This document shows positions 1 to 5,401 of a stretch of 23,278 nt of DNA, one piece after another. Location of the stretch: the NCBI GenBank assembly GCA_036001225.1, contig DASYUM010000282.1:1-23278 (forward strand). The letters are read 5' to 3'. The first letter of the stretch is position 1; every line of letters starts with the position of its first letter. The DNA comes from DASYUM01 sp036001225 (lineage in GTDB: Bacteria; Methylomirabilota; Methylomirabilia; Rokubacteriales; DASRDR01). The translations under genes and the position numbers were made by a program. The notes under the pieces were generated by a model. The model was not told where the DNA came from. It did no database searches and saw only the letters and a list, made by a program, of their open reading frames with translations.

Positions 1-1
1 T

Positions 2-868
2 GCCGGCCGGCAGTATTTCCTGCCGTTCCGCCCGAACATCCAGGTCACCTACGTGAACCGCGGGCGCTTCCAAGAGGCCGGGGTCGGGCCGCCGGCGACC
101 GCCGAAGAGCTCCGGGCCGTCGCCCGCGCGCTCAAGGCGGCGGGGCGGGGCATGCCGCGCGTCACGCTCGCCCTCGCCGAGGGCGCCGCCGCGGCGGTGA
201 CGATCGCGGAGTGGGTGGTGGCCTTCGGCGGCGACCCGCTGGTCCTGAACGACGCCGGGTCGCTGGCCGCCTTCGAGTTCCTGGGCAGTCTCTGGCAGGA
301 GGGCCTTCTCGCCCGGGAGAGCCTCCTCGCCAAGTACGACACCCAGGTCGATTACCTGCAGGGCGAGACCGCCTGGCTGGCTGCCAACTGGCCCTTCACC
401 TCGACGGTCTTCGCGGAACAGGACGTCCTCGACCGCTTCCAGGTCTACGCCGGTTGGCGCGGGCCCGCGCGCGCGGCCCACGTGATCGGCGGCGACGTCC
501 TCGGGATCCCGAAAGGCGTCGGGGGGCGCCGGCGGGACGCCGCCCTCGCGCTGGCGGCGTTCCTCATGTCCCGGGAGGCGCAGCAGCACCTGGTCGAGCG
601 GAACGCCTGGCCCGCGATCCGGGCCGACGCCTACACCACGGTGCCGCCGACGCTGCGGGAGACGTTCGCCGCCATCCAGGCGGCGCTGGCCGACGGTTTC
701 TACCGGCCGACGGTGCCGTACTGGACCGAGGTCAGCGAGGCGATGAACGAGGGTGTCCGCCGGATCGTCGTCCGCGGCGAACCCGCCCGGCCCTTACTGG
801 ACGCGCTCCACGCGCGCATCGCGGCCGCCGCCCGGCGGAGCGGCGCCGCCTACCCGCCGCGGCGTTGA
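2..868 (+). CDS. ABC transporter extracellular solute-binding protein, 5'-truncated
   Basis: The frame is open from base 2 and ends in TGA, so the N-terminus, including any signal peptide, lies outside the window. About 288 residues remain. The sequence looks like the C-terminal two thirds of a family 1 (sugar-type) periplasmic binding protein: a YVNRGRFQEAG segment, then a helix-rich lobe, a YLQGETAWLAANWPF segment typical of the ligand cleft, and GGDVLGIPKG followed by an AALAFLMSREAQQHLVE-like helix. These proteins capture a sugar or similar solute outside the membrane and deliver it to an ABC permease. Permease genes would be expected nearby, but none follows downstream. The family is fairly secure; the substrate cannot be told. 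Confidence 0.8.
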   Translation, partial: AGRQYFLPFRPNIQVTYVNRGRFQEAGVGPPATAEELRAVARALKAAGRGMPRVTLALAEGAAAAVTIAEWVVAFGGDPLVLNDAGSLAAFEFLGSLWQEGLLARESLLAKYDTQVDYLQGETAWLAANWPFTSTVFAEQDVLDRFQVYAGWRGPARAAHVIGGDVLGIPKGVGGRRRDAALALAAFLMSREAQQHLVERNAWPAIRADAYTTVPPTLRETFAAIQAALADGFYRPTVPYWTEVSEAMNEGVRRIVVRGEPARPLLDALHARIAAAARRSGAAYPPRR

Positions 869-956
869 CTCCGTGAACGATCCGCACCAGCGGCGCGGGC
901 TCCCGGCCGCCTGCCGTCATAACGGCGTCCGGGATCGCGCGCGCGGGCACGCGCCG

Positions 957-1145
957 CTAATGAGGGGGTGGACTCGACGGCGGTGCGCTGGGCGGGATGG
1001 GCGCAGGGGTCACGGGCGGCGCCTTTTTGGGGAGGTCATAGAGCCCGGCAAACCTCGGAGCCGCCGACGGCTTCTTGTCTTGGGCCTGGGCCTTCTTCTT
1101 TTTCTTCTTCCCCTTGTCCTTCCCTCTGCTCTTGTCCTTCGCCAT
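957..1145 (-). CDS. Lysine-rich small protein (62 aa)
   Basis: The chosen ATG has a strong Shine-Dalgarno (AAAGGAG, 8 nt spacing), which favours it over the upstream in-frame ATG at 1208. The protein begins MAKDKSRGKDKGKKKKKK, a highly basic N-terminal half. A short FAGLYDLPKK motif follows, and then a proline-rich tail (PPVTPAPIPPSAPPSSPPP). There is no signal peptide and no recognisable domain; most of the chain should be disordered. It lies 78 bp downstream of the ferritin-like gene on the same strand, so it may be its operon partner. A nucleic-acid-binding role is possible from the charge, but that is inference only. The basic start resembles the 11-residue peptide encoded at 5083-5118. 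Confidence 0.55.
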   Translation of the reverse strand: MAKDKSRGKDKGKKKKKKAQAQDKKPSAAPRFAGLYDLPKKAPPVTPAPIPPSAPPSSPPPH

Positions 1146-1223
1146 TGCGGTGTCTCCTTTGTGGCCCGGGTTCACTGACGTACTGCAGCCGCGCGGTCCG
1201 GTCGCCACGCGCGATGCTCGGAA

Positions 1224-1748
1224 CTAGACCACGGCCTCCCGAACGCGGGCTCGCAGCGCCTCGATCCGCGGCCGCAGCGCCTCCGCGGTGCCGGTCAAGC
1301 GGGCCAGCTCCTCGAAGTCGTTGTAGTGCTCCTCGGCCTCCTTGACCATGGCCAGAAGCTGGCCCTTGCCGCGGCCGGGGGCGTGCGGCGCGATGAAGAG
1401 GACCCGCGGCAGCTCGCGCTCCTCCCACCGGAGGGCCAGCTCGAGCGCGCCGGCCTCGCTGAGGTCGGGGCGGCCGGCCTGCGCCTCCAGGGCCGCCAGC
1501 GTCTGCTCTTCCTCCGCGAGGTCGGCCGGGTCTGCCGGAACATCGGGCCGGGGTCCGGTCCATCGCCACATGTGGGCCCAGTCCAGGCAGAGCATGAAGA
1601 TCGTGTGATGGCTCGCCTCGGTGTTCATGCACTCCCGCCACAGGCGGCCGCTCTTCCCGTCCCCGAACCGCTCGGCCAGCGTCCGGTAGAAGTCGATGCC
1701 CCGGCGCTCGAGCCCCCGGAACGCCTCCAGCGCGGCCATGATCTCCAT
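1224..1748 (-). CDS. Ferritin-like (rubrerythrin-type) four-helix protein
   Basis: This 174-residue protein starts at an ATG preceded by AGGAGG with 5 nt spacing; longer upstream starts lack this. Four amphipathic helices can be read. Helix 1 has EAFRGLERRGIDFYRTLAE. Helix 2 carries NTEASHH, an ExxH pair at E44/H47. Helix 3 is ALELALRWEERE. Helix 4 carries KEAEEHYNDFEEL (H141 flanked by glutamates). This layout matches the diiron ferritin-like fold of rubrerythrin relatives, which handle peroxide or iron. There is no rubredoxin CxxC pair, so any rubrerythrin activity would lack that domain. The second metal motif is not a perfect ExxH, so metal loading is an inference. It is divergent from rpiB. 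Confidence 0.65.
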   Translation of the reverse strand: MEIMAALEAFRGLERRGIDFYRTLAERFGDGKSGRLWRECMNTEASHHTIFMLCLDWAHMWRWTGPRPDVPADPADLAEEEQTLAALEAQAGRPDLSEAGALELALRWEERELPRVLFIAPHAPGRGKGQLLAMVKEAEEHYNDFEELARLTGTAEALRPRIEALRARVREAVV

Positions 1749-1765
1749 GGTGGCCTCCTGCCCGC

Positions 1766-1771
1766 AGTATA
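1766..1771 (-). promoter_or_regulatory. -10 box for the ferritin-like gene
   Basis: On the minus strand TATACT matches the sigma-70 -10 consensus at 5 of 6 positions and lies 17 nt before the ATG at 1748. No good -35 box is visible 17 nt further upstream, so activator dependence is possible. It sits in the short divergent gap shared with the rpiB promoter. Confidence 0.4.
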
Positions 1772-1776
1772 GCCGA

Positions 1777-1798
1777 GCATCCCCCACCGATGGGGTGC
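1777..1798. promoter_or_regulatory. Imperfect dyad between divergent promoters
   Basis: GCATCCCC and GGGGTGC face each other across CACCGAT, with one unpaired T. The dyad lies between the minus-strand -10 box of the ferritin-like gene and the plus-strand -35 box of rpiB. It could therefore be a regulator site covering both promoters, but it may be chance in such GC-rich DNA. Confidence 0.3.
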
Positions 1799-1799
1799 C

Positions 1800-1828
1800 T
1801 TGACACTCCGGAGCCCGGCCGGTAGGGT
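1800..1828 (+). promoter_or_regulatory. Promoter of rpiB (TTGACA-N17-TAGGGT)
   Basis: A perfect -35 box TTGACA (1800-1805) is followed after 17 nt by TAGGGT (1823-1828; 3 of 6 matches to TATAAT). Transcription would begin near 1835, only about 4 nt before the ATG at 1839, so the mRNA may be leaderless or nearly so. Confidence 0.5.
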
Positions 1829-1838
1829 GGGGGCAACC

Positions 1839-2312
1839 ATGATGGCCCTGGGCGCCGACCACGCCGGCTGGCAGCTCAAAGAAGAGATCAAGGCCTGGCT
1901 GCTCACCCGGAACGTCGAGCTGATGGACTTCGGCACCCACTCGCCTGACCCGGTCGATTATCCGGACTACGCGGCCCAGGTTGCCGAGGCCGTGGCCGCC
2001 GGCAAGGCCGAGCGCGGCATCCTCGTCTGCGGCACCGGGATCGGGATGGCCATGACCGCCAACAAGGTCCCGGGGGTGCGGGCCGCGTTCTGCCCCGACC
2101 TCTTCACCGCGCGCATGAGCCGCGAGCACCACGACGCCAACGTCCTCGCCCTCGGCGGCCGGCTCACCGGCCGCGAGCTGGCCCTCGAGATCGTGGAGAT
2201 GTGGCTGCGGGCGGAGTTCCAGGGTGGCCGCCACAGCCGCCGGGTCGGCAAGATCGTCGAGCTGGAACACCGGCACGCGAGCCCCCCGGCGGCCGGCCTC
2301 GACTCATCCTGA
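1839..2312 (+). CDS. rpiB: Ribose-5-phosphate isomerase B (RpiB/LacAB family)
   Basis: RpiB interconverts ribose 5-phosphate and ribulose 5-phosphate in the pentose phosphate pathway. The start at MMALGADHAG places the conserved ADHAG motif at residues 6-10, as usual in the family; upstream in-frame codons add an atypical extension. The nucleophile region ILVCGTGIGMAM has C64, and SREHHDANVLALGGR provides the phosphate-binding and sugar-binding part. The usual C-terminus with GGRH and RRVGKIVELE is present, followed by about 14 extra residues (HRHASPPAAGLDSS). The last 25 codons fall inside an 80-bp sequence that is repeated exactly at 2453-2532. The gene has no Shine-Dalgarno, consistent with the close promoter. 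Strong family match over 157 aa. Confidence 0.93.
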   Translation: MMALGADHAGWQLKEEIKAWLLTRNVELMDFGTHSPDPVDYPDYAAQVAEAVAAGKAERGILVCGTGIGMAMTANKVPGVRAAFCPDLFTARMSREHHDANVLALGGRLTGRELALEIVEMWLRAEFQGGRHSRRVGKIVELEHRHASPPAAGLDSS

Positions 2313-2314
2313 TG
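2235..2314 (+). repeat. 80-bp direct repeat, copy 1 (3' end of rpiB)
   Basis: These 80 bases recur without a mismatch at 2453-2532, offset 218 bp. Copy 1 encodes the end of RpiB including its stop codon. Similarity continues at about 30 of 35 bases beyond the exact part (2315-2349 against 2533-2567). Confidence 0.95.
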
Positions 2315-2371
2315 TCGAACGGTGCCGCCACGCCGCGCCTGTCGCCGCCGCTCCTGACCGGAGCGCTTCGA

Positions 2372-2444
2372 GCGCGGGCTTTGCCCGCGCCCCCCCACCC
2401 AACCCTAAGGGGGGGGAGGTACGGAAGGGGGGCGGAGCCCCCCT
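2372..2444 (+). repeat. Two-hairpin GC-rich intergenic element, copy 1
   Basis: Hairpin A is GCGCGGGC-TTT-GCCCGCGC (2372-2390, perfect 8-bp stem). A GGGGGAGG block follows, and hairpin B is AGGGGGGC-GGA-GCCCCCCT (2426-2444). A second element with the same order of parts, the same TTT loop but different stem bases lies at 11786-11850. It lies between the two 80-bp copies in the rpiB-nrdR gap. It looks like a REP-like dispersed palindromic element rather than a simple terminator, since no T-run follows. Confidence 0.7.
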
Positions 2445-2452
2445 CCGGGGTG

Positions 2453-2532
2453 AGCCGCCGGGTCGGCAAGATCGTCGAGCTGGAACACCGGCACGCGAGC
2501 CCCCCGGCGGCCGGCCTCGACTCATCCTGATG
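2453..2532 (+). repeat. 80-bp direct repeat, copy 2 (non-coding duplicate of the rpiB end)
   Basis: An exact copy of 2235-2314. Here it is not attached to an rpiB body, so it is a duplicated gene tail in the rpiB-nrdR gap (2313-2609). No separate gene is seen in this 297-bp gap. Confidence 0.95.
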
Positions 2533-2609
2533 CCGAAGGGTGCCGCCACGCCACGTCTGTCCCCGCTACCGCCAGCGCCTGCGCTAGCCATCGCCGGGGA
2601 GGGTCCACC

Positions 2610-3098
2610 ATGAAATGCCCGTTCTGCGGTCACACCGAGGATCGGGTCGTCGATTCGCGGGTCGGGCGGGACGGGGAGTTCATCCGGCGGCGGCGCGAGT
2701 GCCTGAAGTGTAACCGTCGCTACACGACTTACGAGTACATCGAGGACGTCCTGCCCATGGTCGTCAAGCGCGACGGACGACGCGAGCCGTTCGACCGCGC
2801 CAAGCTCCGCAACTCCATCCTCAAGGCCTGCGAGAAGCGCTCGGTCGGCGTCCCGGCGGTGGACAACGTGGTGGGCGACATCGAGGCCAAGCTGCACGAT
2901 CGGGCCGAGAAGGAGATCTCCAGCCTCGAACTGGGCGAGATGGTGATGGCCCAGCTCCAGCGGCTGGACCAGGTGGCCTACGTGCGCTTCGCCTCCGTGT
3001 ATCGGCAGTTCAAGGACATCGCGCAGTTCATGGACGAGGTGAAGGGGCTGATCAAGGGGAAGGAAGCCTCCAAGAAGCGACTCAAGGCTCGGACGTAG
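2610..3098 (+). CDS. nrdR: Transcriptional repressor NrdR
   Basis: NrdR represses ribonucleotide reductase operons according to the ATP/dATP balance. The N-terminal zinc ribbon uses C3, C6, C31 and C34 (CPFC and CLKC) with the family segments VVDSRVGRDG and IRRRRECLKCNRRYTTYEY. The ATP-cone domain follows from about residue 47 (VVKRDGRREPFDRAKLRNSI) to about 140 (YVRFASVYRQFKDI). The 162-aa length is slightly above the usual 150-155 because of a lysine-rich tail. GGGAGGG precedes the ATG. No ribonucleotide reductase gene or NrdR box was recognised in this window, so the targets must lie elsewhere. The downstream dehydrogenase begins 4 nt after the stop and is probably cotranscribed. Confidence 0.96.
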   Translation: MKCPFCGHTEDRVVDSRVGRDGEFIRRRRECLKCNRRYTTYEYIEDVLPMVVKRDGRREPFDRAKLRNSILKACEKRSVGVPAVDNVVGDIEAKLHDRAEKEISSLELGEMVMAQLQRLDQVAYVRFASVYRQFKDIAQFMDEVKGLIKGKEASKKRLKART

Positions 3099-3102
3099 CG
3101 CG

Positions 3103-4071
3103 GTGATCGCCGTCGTTCCCGACGACTACGACGGCGCCTACGCCGCCAGCCCGCACCTCGATCACCTCCGCCGCCGCGGCGAGGTCCGGGTCCACACCGA
3201 ACGACCGCGTGACGACGCCGAGCTACACGGCCGTCTCGCCCCCGCCACCATTCTGATCCCGATCCGCGAGCGGACGCCGATCACCGCCGCCCGGCTGGCG
3301 GCGATGCCGGCGCTCCGGCTCATCTCCATGACCGGCACCGGCGTCGCGAGCGTGGACGTGAAGGCGGCGACGGCCCGGGGTGTCCTCGTCACGAACACGC
3401 CGGCGATGTCGGTCCCGGCGGTGGCGGAGCTGGCCTTCGGCCTGGCCATCGCCCTCCTCCGCCGCATCCCCGCCGTGGACGCCGGGATCCGCCACGGCCA
3501 GTGGCCCCAGGCAATCGGTCGGGAGCTCTCGGGCAAGCGGCTCGGCGTCGTCGGCTTCGGCGAGATCGGCCGTCGGGTGGCGGCGATCGGCCAGGCGTTC
3601 GGCATGGACGTCGTCGCCTGGAGCCGGAGCCTGACCGAGGTGGCCGCGCGCGACGCCGGCTTCCGGGCCCTTCCGCTGGCCGACCTGATGGCGACCGCGG
3701 ACGTCGTCTCGATCCACCTGCGATTGACGCCGGAAAGCCGGGGACTTGTGAGCGGGGGCTTGATTGCCCGCATGAAGCCGGAGGCGGTGCTCGTCAACAC
3801 GGCGCGCGCCGCGGTCGTGGACGAGGAGGCGCTCTACGCCGCCCTCGCGGCCGGCCGGATCGCCGGCGCCGGGCTCGACGTCTTCGGCGAGGAGCCGCTG
3901 CCGCCCGGGCACCGGTGGGCCAAGCTCGACAACGTCGTCCTCACGTCGCACCGGGGCTGGACCACCCACGAGACGCTCGACCGCTTCATGGCCGGCGCCG
4001 TGGACAACGCCCTCGCCTTCCTGGACGGCGCCCCCCGCAATGCCGTCAACCCGGAGGTTCTGCCCGCCTGA
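3103..4071 (+). CDS. D-2-hydroxyacid dehydrogenase, NAD(P)-dependent
   Basis: A 322-residue member of the D-isomer-specific 2-hydroxyacid dehydrogenase family (the fold of SerA and glyoxylate/hydroxypyruvate reductases), which reduces 2-oxoacids with NAD(P)H. The dinucleotide motif GFGEIG lies at 151-156. The catalytic triad is visible as R235 (in NTARAAVVD), E264 (in DVFGEEP) and H283 (in SHRGW). The GTG start is 4 nt after the nrdR stop. There is no C-terminal ACT domain and the length is short, so it is not a classical SerA; substrate unknown. The last 26 bp overlap the convergent EamA gene. Confidence 0.88.
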   Translation: MIAVVPDDYDGAYAASPHLDHLRRRGEVRVHTERPRDDAELHGRLAPATILIPIRERTPITAARLAAMPALRLISMTGTGVASVDVKAATARGVLVTNTPAMSVPAVAELAFGLAIALLRRIPAVDAGIRHGQWPQAIGRELSGKRLGVVGFGEIGRRVAAIGQAFGMDVVAWSRSLTEVAARDAGFRALPLADLMATADVVSIHLRLTPESRGLVSGGLIARMKPEAVLVNTARAAVVDEEALYAALAAGRIAGAGLDVFGEEPLPPGHRWAKLDNVVLTSHRGWTTHETLDRFMAGAVDNALAFLDGAPRNAVNPEVLPA

Positions 4072-4993
4072 CGGCGGCCGATTCGGCTCGGCGGGGCTTC
4101 CGGGTCGCCAGCACCACCCCGGCGATGACGATCAGGGCGCCCACCACGTGGACCCACGTCACCGGCTCGTCGAGGAACAGCCACGACAGCGCGATGACCT
4201 CGAACGGGATCAGGTTCACGGTGAGGGAGGCGACCGCCGCCGACACCACCCGGATCCCCCAGTAGAACCAGACGTGGGAGAGCGTGACCAGCGACGCCGC
4301 GTAGAGGACGGCGAGGACGGTGCCGACCCGCATGCCGGGCAGCGTCGTCCACGGCCGCTCGATCAGGGCGAGGGGAACCAGGAAGAGCGTGGAGATCAGG
4401 TAGGAGCCGGTCGTCACCACCGTCGGCGCGAACCGGCGTGAGACCTGACGGGCGTAGACGGAGTAGACCGCCCAGAACGCCTGGCCGAGCAGGATGAAGA
4501 AGTCGCCGGGGTACAGGTCGAGGTCGAGGAGCGCTCGCACCGACCCCCGGGTCACGGTCAGGACCACCCCGGCCGTGGAGAGGACGATCCCCGCCACGTT
4601 GACCGGCGACAGCCGCTCGCGCAGCCAGGTGGCCGAGAGGATGGCCACCCAGATGGGACCGGCGGCGCCGACAATGGCCGCGTTCACCGCCAGCGTCCGG
4701 GCCAACCCGTAGTACCAGAGCGTCGTGCTCGTCACCAGGCCGGTGAGGGCGAGGACGGCGAAGACCCGGAGATCGTCGCCGCTCACCGCCGGCCACGTCG
4801 GGTAGCTGAGGCGGACATACCAGAGCAGCACCACCGAGGCCAGCAAGGCCCGGAGGGCGGTCAGGGTGAGCGGCCCCATGACCTGAAGGGCCAGCTTGCC
4901 GGCCATGAAGTTGCCGGCCCAGATGAGGCTGATCAGGAGGAGGAGCGCATGAGCTTCGTGTTCACGCAGCTCGCGCTCGGCTGGCGTGGCCAT
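4046..4993 (-). CDS. EamA-family (DMT superfamily) permease
   Basis: A 315-residue inner-membrane protein with about ten hydrophobic segments arranged as two EamA repeats. The first repeat starts at LLLLISLIWAGNFMAGKLAL and includes AAIVGAAGPIWVAILSATWLRERLS; the second starts near GDFFILLGQAFWAVYSVYAR and ends with WLFLDEPVTWVHVVGALIVIAGVVLA. The FLDEP and LRERLS signatures are characteristic. Members export amino acids, nucleotides or other small metabolites; the substrate is not predictable here. The gene is convergent with the dehydrogenase, sharing 26 bp (4046-4071). No clear Shine-Dalgarno precedes the ATG at 4993. Confidence 0.88.
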   Translation of the reverse strand: MATPAERELREHEAHALLLLISLIWAGNFMAGKLALQVMGPLTLTALRALLASVVLLWYVRLSYPTWPAVSGDDLRVFAVLALTGLVTSTTLWYYGLARTLAVNAAIVGAAGPIWVAILSATWLRERLSPVNVAGIVLSTAGVVLTVTRGSVRALLDLDLYPGDFFILLGQAFWAVYSVYARQVSRRFAPTVVTTGSYLISTLFLVPLALIERPWTTLPGMRVGTVLAVLYAASLVTLSHVWFYWGIRVVSAAVASLTVNLIPFEVIALSWLFLDEPVTWVHVVGALIVIAGVVLATRKPRRAESAAVRRAEPPG

Positions 4994-5031
4994 GGTGTCG
5001 GGCGACCCCGCGGGCTCGAGTCACAAAGGCG

Positions 5032-5059
5032 CGGAGGCCCCGGCTCAGCGGGGCCTCCG
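5032..5059 (-). terminator. Hairpin after the 11-aa lysine ORF
   Basis: A perfect 11-bp stem (5032-5042 with 5049-5059, arms CGGAGGCCCCG and CGGGGCCTCCG) closes a 6-nt loop. On the minus strand it lies 24 nt after the TAG at 5083. Only a weak T-rich stretch (CCTTTGTG) follows, so it may be an intrinsic terminator or a 3'-stabilising structure. Confidence 0.6.
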
Positions 5060-5082
5060 AGGTCCTACGGACTGACCTCGCG

Positions 5083-5118
5083 CTACTTCTTCTTCTTGCC
5101 CCCCTTCTTCTTCGCCAC
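5083..5118 (-). CDS. Putative 11-aa lysine peptide (VAKKKGGKKKK)
   Basis: The ORF is GTG, GCG, AAG x3, GGG, GGC, AAG x4, TAG. Upstream stands AAGGGGGTGA, matching the extended anti-Shine-Dalgarno target AAGGAGGTGA at 9 of 10 positions, with 7 nt spacing to the GTG. A TTGACA-N17-TACCTT promoter lies upstream and a perfect hairpin downstream, so the unit looks complete and self-contained. No family is recognised. The peptide has charge of about +7 and may bind nucleic acid or membrane, which is inference. Alternatively the transcript could act as a small RNA. It could also be the tail of a longer frame open from 5379, but that frame would start upstream of the promoter. Confidence 0.5.
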   Translation of the reverse strand: MAKKKGGKKKK

Positions 5119-5188
5119 TCGCCGGTCACCCCCTTTCGTCGGCTGCCGCCGCGGCCCGCGGCGTGCGCGGCCCGCGACCTTGCGGCGA

Positions 5189-5217
5189 AAGGTAGGGCAG
5201 GCCCCGCCGGCTGTCAA
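5189..5217 (-). promoter_or_regulatory. Promoter of the 11-aa lysine ORF (TTGACA-N17-TACCTT)
   Basis: Read on the minus strand, TTGACA (5217-5212) is followed after 17 nt by TACCTT (5194-5189). The start of transcription would be near 5182, giving a 5' leader of about 64 nt and a transcript of about 150 nt up to the hairpin at 5032-5059. Confidence 0.5.
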
Positions 5218-5310
5218 GCGAAAAATGCAACGGGCAGGGTGACGATCGGATCGTCGCCCCCACATCTTGTGGTGACTGGCCCTCGCCGGGGCGGGGGCGC
5301 CGCCGCCCCG

Positions 5311-5340
5311 TTGACAGGGCGGGAACGGGGATGCTACGGT
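5311..5340 (+). promoter_or_regulatory. Promoter of the radical SAM gene (TTGACA-N18-TACGGT)
   Basis: A perfect -35 box TTGACA (5311-5316) and TACGGT (5335-5340; 3 of 6 matches) with 18 nt between. The predicted leader is about 55 nt and contains the Shine-Dalgarno for the ATG at 5402. The rest of 5119-5401 holds no other gene. Confidence 0.45.
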
Positions 5341-5401
5341 GAGCGCCGCGCCCCTTCGATCACCGACGTCAGCTCGCACTCACGCTCTTACGGAGGCCGG
5401 G

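Noticed and set aside
913..926. Small hairpin GCCGT-CATA-ACGGC downstream of the first gene
   Set aside because: Only a 5-bp stem with no T-run; expected by chance in this composition.
2201..2530. A 109-codon frame ending with the duplicated RpiB tail
   Set aside because: It only arises from the 80-bp repeat and runs out of frame through rpiB; there is no own start signal.
2235..2532. CRISPR-like repeat pair
   Set aside because: Only two copies, too long for CRISPR repeats, one copy is coding, and no cas genes are present.
5083..5379. A 98-codon minus-strand frame ending in the lysine peptide
   Set aside because: Its ATG lies upstream of the TTGACA-TACCTT promoter, the N-terminal part is low complexity, and the strong Shine-Dalgarno points to the GTG at 5118 instead.
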